Source: JAHFTY01 sp964584785
Lineage (GTDB): Bacteria; Acidobacteriota; Terriglobia; 20CM-2-55-15
Direction of reading: 5' to 3'
DNA: 64,000 nucleotides
NCBI GenBank assembly: GCA_964584785.1
Contig: CAZPBY010000037.1
Location: forward strand, 1 to 64,000
Within the stretch, counting starts at the first letter, position 1. Each line of letters begins with the position of its first letter. Shown one piece after another: positions 26,181 to 35,521 of the stretch. Both the position numbers and the translations under genes were made by a program. The notes below the pieces were generated by a model that saw nothing but the letters and a program-made list of their open reading frames with translations, searched no databases and had not been told where the DNA came from.

Positions 26181-27148
26181 GAAAGGAGCTTCGCCAGTTC
26201 GAGAGCGTAATAGCTGATGATGATATCGGCGCCCGCGCGTTTGATCGCGGTGGTGGCCTCGACGATGATGCGTTCGCGATCGATCCATCCGTTGCGGGCA
26301 GCCGCTTCGATCATCGCGTACTCTCCGCTGACCTGATACGCCGCAAGCGGCACATCGAACGTATCTCGGGCACGAGCGATGATGTCGAGATAGGCCAGTG
26401 CGGGCTTCACCATAACGATGTCCGCGCCCTCATCGATATCGAGCTGGATTTCCCGCAACGCTTCGCGCGCATTCGGAGGGTCCATTTGATAGGAGCGGCG
26501 ATCGCCAAATTGCGGTGCGGAATCGGCGGCCTCGCGGAACGGACCGTAAAAGCCCGACGCGTACTTCGCCGAGTACGCCATGATGGGAATCCCGCTGAAT
26601 CCTTCCGAATCGAGTTTGTGACGAATGGCCATCACGCGGCCGTCCATCATGTCCGACGGCGCGACCATGTCCGCGCCGGCGTTGACGTGACTTATGGCCG
26701 ATTCCGCGAGCAACTGCAGCGTCGAATCGTTCTCGACATCGCCGCGGCGAACGACTCCGCAATGTCCATGAGACGTGTATTCGCAAAGACACACATCGGT
26801 GACCAGCAGCAGGTCGCGGACATTCTCACGAATCGCGCGGAGCGCCTCCTGGACGATGCCCGAGTCTGCGTAGGCATCCGATCCCAACTCATCCTTCTCC
26901 TTCGGCAGGCCGAAAAGGATGATCCCCGCAATTCCCGCGGCTTCCGCTTCGCGCGCGAGTTTCACGACGTTGTCGACGGAAAGGTTGTATTGCCCGGGCA
27001 TCGATTTGATCGCATTGCGAACGTTCTCGCCCGGACATACGAAAATCGGATAGATCATCGACTCGGGAGTCAATCGCGTCTCGCGAACCATACGGCGAAG
27101 CCGCTCGGATCGCCGCAGCCGGCGCATTCGGTGGACCGGGAAAGCCAT
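26177..27148 (-). CDS. hemB: Porphobilinogen synthase (5-aminolevulinate dehydratase)
   Basis: The 323-residue protein condenses two 5-aminolevulinates to porphobilinogen. The active-site lysines are Lys195 (AYSAKYASGFYGPFR) and Lys248 (IVMVKPALAY). The metal site has three Cys (C120, C122, C130 in VCLCEYTSHGHC), which indicates the Zn-dependent type, not the Asp-rich Mg type. I choose ATG 27148; a TTG three codons upstream is less likely. A 20-bp minisatellite lies just upstream (27200-27379) in the probable promoter region. Confidence 0.95.
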   Translation of the reverse strand: MAFPVHRMRRLRRSERLRRMVRETRLTPESMIYPIFVCPGENVRNAIKSMPGQYNLSVDNVVKLAREAEAAGIAGIILFGLPKEKDELGSDAYADSGIVQEALRAIRENVRDLLLVTDVCLCEYTSHGHCGVVRRGDVENDSTLQLLAESAISHVNAGADMVAPSDMMDGRVMAIRHKLDSEGFSGIPIMAYSAKYASGFYGPFREAADSAPQFGDRRSYQMDPPNAREALREIQLDIDEGADIVMVKPALAYLDIIARARDTFDVPLAAYQVSGEYAMIEAAARNGWIDRERIIVEATTAIKRAGADIIISYYALELAKLLS

Positions 27149-27199
27149 ACTCCGCAAAATTATACGTGTTTTGCGCTATGGCCGGGCGGCCGGTACTAG

Positions 27200-27379
27200 T
27201 TTGCGGCCGAACTTTCCTCTTTGCGGCGGAACTTTCTTCTTTGCCGCCGATCTTTCTTCTTTGTCGCCGAACTTTCCTCTTTGCAGCCGAACTTTCTTCT
27301 TTGCCTCGGAACTTCCTTCTTTGCGGCGGAACTTCCTTCTTTGCGGCGGAACCTTCTTCTCTGCAGCCGAACTTTCTTC
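27200..27379. repeat. Nine-copy 20-bp tandem repeat (minisatellite)
   Basis: Nine diverged copies of a 20-base unit (TTTGCGGC[C/G]GAACTTTC[C/T]TC) run without interruption, with a partial tenth from 27380. The unit is pyrimidine-rich on the plus strand, close to two helical turns, and not a multiple of three. All frames stay open and read as Lys/Arg-rich (minus) or Phe/Leu/Ser-rich (plus) peptides with no sign of selection. It fills the 253-bp space between hemB (starts at 27148) and the diheme peroxidase gene (ends at 27402), where the hemB promoter should be. Confidence 0.95.
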
Positions 27380-27401
27380 TTTGGTGCACCGTAACACTGC
27401 A

Positions 27402-28658
27402 CTAGCTGTTTGGACGGTAATCATCGGTCAGAGTTCGCAGAAACGCCTCGAGATCCTCGATGTCCTGATCCGACATCAACGGCTGGCTGCCTCGTGCTCG
27501 ACCGTCCAATGGGGCCTGCCGATCCAGATTGGCGCGAAACCGCAGCGGAAGATCGTCGAATACCTGCACGACACCATTGACAGTCGGATACCAGAACTCC
27601 GGGTTCGTGTCGCGAGTGTTATAGAAACGAATGGCGTCCCTTAACGACTTGATCTGGCCGTTGTGAAAAAATACTTTGCGAGTGGCCACGTTTCGCAACG
27701 TTGGGGTCTTGAACATGCCGCAGTACTTTTCATTCGCCGGACCACGATGATCCGGCCGTCCGCAAATCCCCAGATCGTGATATTCCGGATCCTTATTCGC
27801 TGGAATATCCGGATTTCGCGGCACGCCAACCGCGGCATAGGTGTAGTCGGTAAAAAGCCGGACGCTGCCGTTCAGCCCGGCTCCGTTGTAATGACACGCG
27901 AAACAATTGCCCCTGTTCGGATCGTTGTAAACGCGAAAGCCGCGCATTTCCGCTGCCGTCAAGGTTCCGCCGATCTTGTTGCCGGCGTAGAGGTCGTACT
28001 TGCTGTTGTACGGATGAAAGCTCGGATCTTCGAGTTGATAGGCCTCCAGCGCCTTCAGCGCGTTCGCAAACGCCTTGATCGGATTGCTGAAGATCGTGCT
28101 GCCGAATGCTTTTTGAAACAGATCGGCGTAGCCGGACTTCCTGATCCTATGCACCACATCCGCGCGGCTCTTATTCGCCATTTCGTTCGCGGCCAGCAGC
28201 GGAATCTGCGCTTGTTCGGCAAGTGTGCGCGCGCGGCCGTCCTGAGTAAATCCGCCGCCTGGACCGGGAGCGCTGATCCCGTCCGGGTTGTTGAGCATGT
28301 CTTCGTACGGCGGAGTGTATTCCTTGTAACGCAGCGACGGCACCGCTCGCGTTCCCGCGTCTGAAAGCCTGGGACCGCCGGGCTGCACCGCAAATCCGTT
28401 CGGTGCCGCATGCGCGTGATCCGGATCGTGACAGGTTGCGCAAGACATCTTTCCAGAGGCGGACAACGATTGGTCGAAGAACATCTTTTTCCCAACCTGT
28501 GCCGCCGGGCTCAACTGCACGTCGGGCAGCGAGGGAGGAGTGATCGGCGCGGCCGACATCAATTCAGGAGTAACTGTCAGTTCCTGCCCCTTCGCACACC
28601 CGGTCCACGCAAGTGCAAATCCAACGAGCAGTCGAGCCAAACGAAACCGCCTGATCAA
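27402..28658 (-). CDS. Diheme cytochrome c peroxidase (CcpA/MauG family)
   Basis: The 418-residue protein has two c-type heme sites: CATCH at 73-77 and CFACH at 252-256, the spacing of the diheme peroxidase/MauG family. A lipobox-like LAWTGC (Cys21) suggests a periplasmic lipoprotein. It reduces hydrogen peroxide with electrons from cytochromes, or oxidises a protein partner as MauG does. FFHNGQIKSLRDAIRFYN is a typical C-terminal region. It starts 4 bp after the phosphoesterase stop, so the pair form an operon. Confidence 0.88.
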   Translation of the reverse strand: MIRRFRLARLLVGFALAWTGCAKGQELTVTPELMSAAPITPPSLPDVQLSPAAQVGKKMFFDQSLSASGKMSCATCHDPDHAHAAPNGFAVQPGGPRLSDAGTRAVPSLRYKEYTPPYEDMLNNPDGISAPGPGGGFTQDGRARTLAEQAQIPLLAANEMANKSRADVVHRIRKSGYADLFQKAFGSTIFSNPIKAFANALKALEAYQLEDPSFHPYNSKYDLYAGNKIGGTLTAAEMRGFRVYNDPNRGNCFACHYNGAGLNGSVRLFTDYTYAAVGVPRNPDIPANKDPEYHDLGICGRPDHRGPANEKYCGMFKTPTLRNVATRKVFFHNGQIKSLRDAIRFYNTRDTNPEFWYPTVNGVVQVFDDLPLRFRANLDRQAPLDGRARGSQPLMSDQDIEDLEAFLRTLTDDYRPNS

Positions 28659-28662
28659 CGAT

Positions 28663-30864
28663 TCACCTCTTCAGCGCCCAAACATTCAGTTGGTTTGCAT
28701 CCGGCCCAATTTGCTGCGCCGGGAATCCGTTTTTTTGAAGGTATCCATCAGGAATGATGAACCGATGATTCATTGCTCGAACCGCATCAAAATGAGTGTC
28801 GGCGCTGTTCGCGTATTCGGGAAGATTCGTGATATTCGCCGCAATGAATTTCTCGGTGTATTTCGAGCGCCCGATGTACGACCAGTCGTCTGCAGGATCT
28901 GCCAGCTGAAACATGTTCTGCAATGTCCGGGCAAAGGAGAAATGGCTGTAGGCGTCGCTGTCCACCACTCCTTTCGGCGCGTCCGGCTGATTCGTCAACA
29001 CCAGAAAGATGCTCGAACCGTGGCCCTTGTTCCCCTGGTTGTACCGCGCGATTGTCGTTTCGACGGAGACCGTACCGTCCACATTTTTCGTCAGAACACC
29101 AAGCGATTTCCCGGCAACAGACGAGCCGGCGCTGGGATTCCAACCGCAGCAGGAGTTGAAACCCGTTGTCGCCGCTGCTTCATCGAACATGACGACGATC
29201 GCTACGCGCTTCTGAGTGTTCGACCAGACGGGCGCCGCCTGCACTTTCTTGATCAGGTAGTCGACGTAGAGATCGCCGCGGTAGATGTCGGCATTGCCGC
29301 TGCAATCGCTGGCGGTGCCGGTGGTGGTCGTTCCAGTGATCGTGCCGGTAACCGTGAGGGCATGCATGTCGTCGCACTGGTCGGGCACAAGAAAATTCAG
29401 GTTCGCCACATCTTCGTTCGCGAGGTCCGTAGCGAGTTGATCGACGTTCCACCCCGCAGGGGTCGCGGCGCTCCCTCGGATGGCATCGTCCCATTGCCCG
29501 CCGCCCATCGTGCGATTGCTCGAAAAGAACTCCGGTGCACTTCGAGCGTTCTGAAACGCGATTGGAGGGTTGTGCTTGGTAGCGTAAGCGCCGGAGGGAA
29601 AGCGCAGGATCAGATCGGGATTCCCGATTGCACCGACGGGACTCGAAGCGGGATAGACGTGATCCGGTGCGAGAAGCGTCGCGTCCGCGGCTGCATTCAG
29701 TCGGACATCGCGGCCGGGATTCACGGACTCGTTGTAAACCCTCCACGTCATGCCGCGAGCGGTCAGCGCGTTGAACAGATTGGACCGGTTCTTCAGATTA
29801 TGATTTGTGGCGTTCGTGCAGTCTGAAAGTCCGGCGGGGAGCGGATCTTCATTGAGGTCGGCCGTATCTCCCGCCGGAACGCAATTCCATGCGCTATCGT
29901 CGGTAATCCCGTAATCGTCGCCGCCGGCGAGTGACGTGTAATTGGGTTCGCTGGGATTGCCGGTCGCATAGTAGCTGGTGAATTGATTGCCGGCAGTCAG
30001 GTAGCCGTTGATGTTGGGCGCGAACTTGGAATTCTTGATCGACGACACCGCCTTGTTTTCCAGCATCATGATGAAAATATGGTCGTAGCGCGGAATGCTC
30101 TCGAGATTCATCGCCGTCTGCAGAGCCTCTTTCATTGAGATAACCGGTCCCGCCGCACTCGCATTCGCAGCCAGTGCTGTGGGCGATACATCACCGCGAT
30201 CGACCATTTTCGCGGCCAGCGTGAAGCGATTGGTGAGGACGACGGATTCCGTGAGCAGCGCGGTTTGAATGGCCGCGCCGGTGAGTTTGTTCGGATCCGT
30301 CAGGACCTGATCGATCGGCACATTCAGACGTTTCGCAAGATGATACCTGGCGGTCTGGTAATCGATTCCATCGTCTTCCATCATGCGTACCACTTCGGTC
30401 GACAGAGGCGTGATGACGATGTCGGCGGCAGCCGGCGTCGGCGCTTTAGGGTGGCCGGCATTTACCGCGCCTTCCGTGATCTGGCCGGGAGCGGCGAAGA
30501 ACACGGTGCGCGCGGTCACGGCATGACCCGAGTTTGTCGCCGACGTGGAGATTTCGGCAATGACCGGGCCGGTCGCCAGACCATGCAGGTGGAACGCTCC
30601 CTGATCGTCCGTCGTCGTCGAAGCCTCGTCTGGATCGCAAACACCGTTGTTATTGATGTCCGCGCAAACCTTCGCATTCCGATAATACGAAGCCACTGTT
30701 GACGACGGCGTAGCGCCCGCCGGCGGTGTAAAAAAGCTGCCGGCTACAACTCCGCGAACAGTCATCGGCACCGTTCGTTGCGCCTGACTGTTCGAATACG
30801 CGATCAGCAATGCAGCGGCGATTACAACTGCCGTTGGAAATCGGCGAGATCGAATTTTGTCCAT
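28663..30864 (-). CDS. Exported phosphoesterase-family protein (acid phosphatase/phospholipase C-like)
   Basis: The 733-residue protein has a signal peptide (to about AQ29). An N-terminal carboxypeptidase-regulatory-like region carries a calcium-loop signature CADINNNGVCDPDEAS. The phosphoesterase domain (PF04185-like) begins near YDHIFIMMLENKAVSSI and includes NYTSLAGGDDYG, NLNFLVPDQCDDMH, VVMFDEA and GHGSSIFLVLTN. Members hydrolyse phosphate monoesters or phospholipids and use metals. The EF-hand/dockerin-like insertion suggests calcium binding, possibly surface association. It is the first gene of an operon with the diheme peroxidase. Confidence 0.8.
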   Translation of the reverse strand: MDKIRSRRFPTAVVIAAALLIAYSNSQAQRTVPMTVRGVVAGSFFTPPAGATPSSTVASYYRNAKVCADINNNGVCDPDEASTTTDDQGAFHLHGLATGPVIAEISTSATNSGHAVTARTVFFAAPGQITEGAVNAGHPKAPTPAAADIVITPLSTEVVRMMEDDGIDYQTARYHLAKRLNVPIDQVLTDPNKLTGAAIQTALLTESVVLTNRFTLAAKMVDRGDVSPTALAANASAAGPVISMKEALQTAMNLESIPRYDHIFIMMLENKAVSSIKNSKFAPNINGYLTAGNQFTSYYATGNPSEPNYTSLAGGDDYGITDDSAWNCVPAGDTADLNEDPLPAGLSDCTNATNHNLKNRSNLFNALTARGMTWRVYNESVNPGRDVRLNAAADATLLAPDHVYPASSPVGAIGNPDLILRFPSGAYATKHNPPIAFQNARSAPEFFSSNRTMGGGQWDDAIRGSAATPAGWNVDQLATDLANEDVANLNFLVPDQCDDMHALTVTGTITGTTTTGTASDCSGNADIYRGDLYVDYLIKKVQAAPVWSNTQKRVAIVVMFDEAAATTGFNSCCGWNPSAGSSVAGKSLGVLTKNVDGTVSVETTIARYNQGNKGHGSSIFLVLTNQPDAPKGVVDSDAYSHFSFARTLQNMFQLADPADDWSYIGRSKYTEKFIAANITNLPEYANSADTHFDAVRAMNHRFIIPDGYLQKNGFPAQQIGPDANQLNVWALKR

Positions 30865-30943
30865 TACACCCTCTTAAGGTTGCTGATGTTTGAAGTGATC
30901 GATGAAACGTCATTAATCGGACATTATCGGAAAGAAAGTGTGA

Positions 30944-30974
30944 TGAGCCGCGATGACAATATCGTTACGGCTCA
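30944..30974 (-). terminator. Possible hairpin after lptD
   Basis: The arms TGAGCCG (30944-30950) and CGGCTCA (30968-30974) flank 17 bases, a short distance after the lptD stop in its direction of transcription, with a T-rich run (CTTTCTTT) a few bases later. This is weak evidence for a terminator. The rest of 30865-30996 holds the unseen phosphoesterase promoter and no gene. Confidence 0.35.
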
Positions 30975-30996
30975 ATGAAGAATGCGTGTGACGCTT

Positions 30997-33084
30997 CTAG
31001 AAAATGCGGTCCTGGCGACGGATGTTGCCGAAGCTGCCGACATTTTTCAGAGAGAACGCGAAGCGAATGCGGCTCTCATTGCGGGCGCCCAGGTTGACTT
31101 GCATCCATTCGAAACTCAAACCGTAGCAATCGAAGTTGTAGCCGACCTGCGCGATCGACTGCTGAAACACCGAGCGCTGCACGTCGTACGCTATACCCAA
31201 CCCCATGCTCAGCCCGCGCTTCAGTTCATTGCCGTACTGCATGTTCGCTCGAAGTTGATTGCTGGGAAATTGAATCGGGGTGTTACGACGGAAGAAGTAG
31301 GCCACATTTGCAAAGCTCTGACCATAGTTCACACCGCCGCTGATGCCTGCGCTCTCAAATCGATGCCGCTCGCTGTCATAGTCGATCTGCAAGTCCGTGG
31401 ACGTGCTCGCGCTGGTCGACAGACGCATATTCGAAACGATCGGTGAAAGGCGCCGGCGTCCATCCGCGAAAGCGAAGCCCGTCAGGTCCATGAGCGGCGC
31501 GAACTGATTTCGCTTGCCCTGCCGGATGGCGCCGCCAAACGTCGGGTCGAAGTAGTACTCCTGAGCGATCCGCCAGCTGAATACTTCGCGATTGGTAAAA
31601 AATCGATTGGTCACGCCGTACTCGACTTGACTCGTGTCGGTGACCAGATCCACATCGTCCACGACGATCGAGTCGCGGAAATGATCCGCGCCGTTAACCA
31701 GCCGGTATTCCACCGTCGGCTCCACAACGTGACGCAGCTTTCCGTAATCGCGCTCGACCTGGGGCGCAATGAGAAGTGTTTTGTAATCCACGAGCAGACG
31801 ATTCATCGATTCTGCGCCGCGACCCATGACGGGCGCTCGCTCCGAATAGAACGTCTCGCGCAGTCCGACTTCATGACTCCAGTCGATTGCCGAACTTCGA
31901 ATGAGCGGCATATGGAATACGGGATGCAGATCGATGCGACCGACGTACCCGGGCGTTCGCACTGTCGAGTCGCGTCGCGAAACCCCGGTCAGACCGGTTT
32001 CGAACGTCACATAAGCGGGACTGTCGCCGATCTGATGAGTATTGATCCGGCTTTCGAATGCAGGAAACTTTCGAACAACGGCGGGTTCGTCGCTGGAGAA
32101 GAAAATCCCGGTGCGATTGTAGAGGATGTTGTAGCTGTAGCCGGGCTGATTTCGCGTCAGGAAAGCGAGCGAATGTTGAATGGGATTCGAAATGACACTG
32201 AAGCCTTCCTCAAAGACCTGCCGGAATTCGAATGAACTGACGATGTTCATATCCGCGACGCCGCGGTATCCGCGTCCGAGGTCGGTGTAATTCAGGATTC
32301 TTGCGGTGGCGCCGCCTTTCCCCAACTTGTCGCGCACGAAAAACGATGACAGTTCAAGGCGCGAATCCTTGTTCGGAACCGCGCGAAAGCTGGCGTCGCC
32401 TGCCGGACCGCGCTTGGAAAAGTACTCACCCGTGAATGTGGCGTCGACGCTTTGATTGACGGCGTAATAGAAAGATTCACGAACACTGCGACCCTTTGTG
32501 GTCGACGTAGACGTTGAAGGCATCAGAAACCCGCTGGCTCGTTCCCGATCGGCCGTCGGGAGCACCATGTACGGGAAGTAGAAGACGGGCACGCCTTCCA
32601 ACCGGAACAGAGATCCACCCGCCGTTACGCTTTTGCCCGGCACAATGAATGCGCGCTTGAAGAAAACGGTCCAGCCCGGTTTCTCGTCTTCGCAGGTGGT
32701 GACGGTCGCATGGTGCAATTCGTAGTGGCCGTCTTCAAACCGGTGAGCTTCTGCGGCGGAAAAGTAGTAACCGGGACCGATGTGGCCCTTCACATTGAAC
32801 ATCGTGCCGGCTTTCGTCTTGATGTTCAGCGAAAGCCGCTCGCCTTCGAGTTCTTCCGGACCGCGAGTCAGTTTCACGTGGTCGCCTGCGGTCGAGTCCC
32901 AGGTATCACGGTTGTACGTGATTTTCGGCGCCTCGACGCGGATGTCCTGATAGGTCACGACCGCACCGTCCGGCCACGTCACGGTACAGGCGACGAGATT
33001 CTCGTCGCACTGCTGCGTGCCGGTGATGACGACGGAGTCCGACTGCTGCAGAAGTAGAAACAGCGCCAGAGTGAGCATCGGCAT
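30997..33084 (-). CDS. lptD: LPS-assembly outer-membrane protein LptD
   Basis: The 695-residue protein has a hydrophobic leader (MPMLTLALFLLLQQ). An OstA/LptA-like N-terminal domain (VEAPKITYNRDTWDSTAGDHVKLTRG..LEGERLSLNIKTKAG) is followed by a long beta-barrel beginning near FYFPYMVLP and ending in FAFSLKNVGSFGN. LptD inserts lipopolysaccharide into the outer membrane with LptE, so this organism is a diderm. The usual conserved Cys pairs for LptD disulfides are only partly visible (CDENLVAC, TTCEDE). I choose ATG 33084; MPM gives a second possible start at 33078. It diverges from the RDD gene. Confidence 0.8.
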   Translation of the reverse strand: MPMLTLALFLLLQQSDSVVITGTQQCDENLVACTVTWPDGAVVTYQDIRVEAPKITYNRDTWDSTAGDHVKLTRGPEELEGERLSLNIKTKAGTMFNVKGHIGPGYYFSAAEAHRFEDGHYELHHATVTTCEDEKPGWTVFFKRAFIVPGKSVTAGGSLFRLEGVPVFYFPYMVLPTADRERASGFLMPSTSTSTTKGRSVRESFYYAVNQSVDATFTGEYFSKRGPAGDASFRAVPNKDSRLELSSFFVRDKLGKGGATARILNYTDLGRGYRGVADMNIVSSFEFRQVFEEGFSVISNPIQHSLAFLTRNQPGYSYNILYNRTGIFFSSDEPAVVRKFPAFESRINTHQIGDSPAYVTFETGLTGVSRRDSTVRTPGYVGRIDLHPVFHMPLIRSSAIDWSHEVGLRETFYSERAPVMGRGAESMNRLLVDYKTLLIAPQVERDYGKLRHVVEPTVEYRLVNGADHFRDSIVVDDVDLVTDTSQVEYGVTNRFFTNREVFSWRIAQEYYFDPTFGGAIRQGKRNQFAPLMDLTGFAFADGRRRLSPIVSNMRLSTSASTSTDLQIDYDSERHRFESAGISGGVNYGQSFANVAYFFRRNTPIQFPSNQLRANMQYGNELKRGLSMGLGIAYDVQRSVFQQSIAQVGYNFDCYGLSFEWMQVNLGARNESRIRFAFSLKNVGSFGNIRRQDRIF

Positions 33085-33171
33085 AATGTGATGCGGCGGC
33101 ACGAAGTTCGGGTAGTGGTCTAGTCCGCGTCCCGCCAAGCGAAGTATAACGATGTGGTAGAATTCGCGACA

Positions 33172-33684
33172 ATGGAGCGTAAGAAACGAACGGTCATCTC
33201 CATCGAGGATGTTCAGCCGGAATTTGATTTCGAAGAAGCAGCAGCCTCCCTCCCTTTCACTTTTCCAGATTACCAGCGCGGATTGATCGGGCAACGATTA
33301 CTTGCAGGAGCAACCGACTTTGCCATCGTGGGTGCTGTGTATCTCCTCTTCATCATCGTCACATACTCTCAAATGCCCGCGGCCGCGCCGGTACTCGACC
33401 GGCGGATTGCGGGAATCTACGGCGTGGGATACTTCCTGCTGGTCGCGATCTATTTCTTTCTGTTCATGCTGAGCAGCAGCCAGACGCCGGGAATGAAAGT
33501 CCGTCAACTGCTCGTGGTCACGCGTGACGACGCGCCGCTGGACCTGCGCGGCGCATGTTCCCGCGGTTTGGGTTACTTCATTTCGATCCTTCCGATGATG
33601 CTCGGTTTTGTGTGGGTTCTTATCGATCCGGAACATCTGAGCTGGGCCGACAAAGTATCGGGTACATTCGTTCGCAGGGTATAA
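33172..33684 (+). CDS. RDD-family membrane protein
   Basis: The 170-residue protein has an acidic N-terminus (ISIEDVQPEFDFEEA) and then the RDD domain. GQRLLAGATDFAIVG carries the R..D pair, followed by hydrophobic helices and SQTPGMKVRQLLVVTRDDAPLDLRGACSRGLGYFIS, which is typical of the family. A few RDD proteins are Na+/H+ or ion transporters; most are unstudied. I choose ATG 33172. It diverges from lptD and is followed at 18 bp by the RqcH-like gene. Confidence 0.75.
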   Translation: MERKKRTVISIEDVQPEFDFEEAAASLPFTFPDYQRGLIGQRLLAGATDFAIVGAVYLLFIIVTYSQMPAAAPVLDRRIAGIYGVGYFLLVAIYFFLFMLSSSQTPGMKVRQLLVVTRDDAPLDLRGACSRGLGYFISILPMMLGFVWVLIDPEHLSWADKVSGTFVRRV

Positions 33685-33702
33685 GACGATACAATCAGAT
33701 TC

Positions 33703-35430
33703 ATGGAGAACCTGGCGCTTGCCGGATTGGTCGAGAACCTGAAGCCGGCGATGGTGGAACTGATCATCCGTCGAGTTGTGCAACATCAACCGGACGGATT
33801 CATCTTCCAGACGCGCTCGGTCAGGCTGCCGGCGTTCAAAATACTCGCCGATCCGAGGCACCCGGCGCTTTACGCTTCCGATGCTCGACAGCCGATCGAG
33901 TCACCCGCGACAGACTTCCTGATGGTGCTGCGGAAACATTTGACCTCGGCTGAAATGACTTCCTTCAACAAACCGCTGTCGGAACGCATCATCGAATTCG
34001 GTTTCAAGACGGTCGTGCCTTCGAAGGAACTGGAAACGATGTGGCTTGTCGTGGAACTGCTGCCGAACGCGCCCAACTTGATTCTGCTGGACGCCGAACG
34101 TCGTGTTTTGTCGTCGCTGCTGCCTCTGACGCGTCAGCATGGCATCGAAGAATACGAAACGTATCGCTTTCCGAAATCCGGTCCGAAGGTCGACCTCGAA
34201 CGAATCATCGGCGACGACGTTCCGGATCTGTCGGGCTTCACCTCCACCGGCGATCCGCAGTCATGGTTGATTTCGAATGTTGCCGGACTCGGCCCCGTTT
34301 TCGCCGCGGAGCTCGTTCATCGCCACAAACGAACCGGGCAACCGATCGCGGAAGAAATCCGTGCGCTGGTCTCCCAGGTCCGCGCACCTTCTCATGGGGC
34401 ATGGCTCTACACCGATCTGCCGCTCGGTCACATTCTCGAAACCAATGACGTGCGCAAGCTGGCCAGGGCGGTCGTCAGTCCCGTGCCGCTGGAGTCGCTC
34501 GAACGAAGTCACAGCTCGCGCATGTTCTCCAACATTGTTGAAGCTGCGCGGTTCTACTTCGATGAGTTGGAAACGCGTTTGCTGCTCGAGCACGCGAAGA
34601 TGCCTCTTCTGCGCAATATTCGCGAAGCATCGAAACGCCTGTCGCATCGTGAGAAGAAACTGATCAAGGGACAACAGGAATACGAGGACGCGGCCGGACT
34701 GCAAAAGACCGGACAAATGCTGACCTCGAGCGGGATGAAGATGGACCAGCACTACGAGTCGGTCATGGTGACCGATTACTTCTCGGAAACGCCGCAGCAA
34801 CTCAACGTTCCGCTCGACTCGACGCTTTCGCTTCGCGAGAACATCGACAAAATGTTCAAACGTCATGCCAAGGCCGATCGCGGCAAACAGGTCGTCGCTC
34901 GTCAGCTTGCCGAGAATCGACGTCAACAATCGCGGCTTGAGGAGCAGGCGCGAAGAGTGCATGCGATCAGGGACTGGGACACCTGGCTCGCGATCGCCGC
35001 GACTCTCGATAAACAAAGCGGTCCGCGCACCGAAGCGGACGCCATCGTGAAGGAACCGGTTCTGCGGCGGTTTCGCAGCACTCAGTTGGAAGGCCGCGAA
35101 ATTTACGTCGGACGAAACGCCCGGGAGAACGACGAAGTCACTTTCGAAATCGCGACGCCGGACGATTTCTGGCTGCACGTTGGCGAGTACACCGGATCGC
35201 ACGTTGTGGTTCGAAATCCCAATCGCGATAAGGAACTGGAGCAAAGCGTCCTCATCAAAGCCGCACAGATCGCGGCGTTTTTCTCGCAGGCGCGAAACAC
35301 GTCGAAAGTCGAAGTGCACTACACACGCCGGAAGAACGTGGTCAAGCCGAAACGCGCAAAGGCGGGAACGGTACGGTTAGTGGACTACAAATCGATCATC
35401 GTCGAACCGAAAAACTGGCTGGATACCTGA
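33703..35430 (+). CDS. NFACT-domain protein, RqcH/Rqc2-like
   Basis: The 575-residue protein has an NFACT-N domain (about 1-220), a coiled-coil middle (about 270-430, with EASKRLSHREKKLIKGQQEYEDA) and a C-terminal NFACT-R domain (DFWLHVGEYTGSHVVVRNP ... NVVKPKRAKAGTVRLVDY). RqcH binds split 50S subunits with peptidyl-tRNA and directs alanine tailing of stalled chains. The Asp-Arg pair needed for tailing in characterised homologues appears as Glu94-Arg95 (PLSERIIEFGF), and the N-terminal Asp9 equivalent is not obvious, so activity may be altered. Confidence 0.8.
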   Translation: MENLALAGLVENLKPAMVELIIRRVVQHQPDGFIFQTRSVRLPAFKILADPRHPALYASDARQPIESPATDFLMVLRKHLTSAEMTSFNKPLSERIIEFGFKTVVPSKELETMWLVVELLPNAPNLILLDAERRVLSSLLPLTRQHGIEEYETYRFPKSGPKVDLERIIGDDVPDLSGFTSTGDPQSWLISNVAGLGPVFAAELVHRHKRTGQPIAEEIRALVSQVRAPSHGAWLYTDLPLGHILETNDVRKLARAVVSPVPLESLERSHSSRMFSNIVEAARFYFDELETRLLLEHAKMPLLRNIREASKRLSHREKKLIKGQQEYEDAAGLQKTGQMLTSSGMKMDQHYESVMVTDYFSETPQQLNVPLDSTLSLRENIDKMFKRHAKADRGKQVVARQLAENRRQQSRLEEQARRVHAIRDWDTWLAIAATLDKQSGPRTEADAIVKEPVLRRFRSTQLEGREIYVGRNARENDEVTFEIATPDDFWLHVGEYTGSHVVVRNPNRDKELEQSVLIKAAQIAAFFSQARNTSKVEVHYTRRKNVVKPKRAKAGTVRLVDYKSIIVEPKNWLDT

Positions 35431-35521
35431 GGGATCTGTGCCCCTCTGCGGTGGGGTTTCGGAGTACAATCGCAAAATTGAGCATATTCAGAAACGTGAA
35501 CGCGCGGTGATCAGGTAATTC

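Noticed and set aside
27196..27402. Lys/Arg-rich peptides encoded in all minus frames across the minisatellite
   Set aside because: A 20-bp unit cycles through three frames, so open frames are expected by chance; no ribosome site or conserved motif.
28540..29826. 428-residue plus-strand frame opposite the phosphoesterase
   Set aside because: No motif; the minus strand encodes a signal peptide and phosphoesterase domain.
35441..35460. Terminator after the RqcH-like gene (CCCC-TCTGCGGT-GGGG-TTTC)
   Set aside because: Only four base pairs and a short T run; too weak to call.
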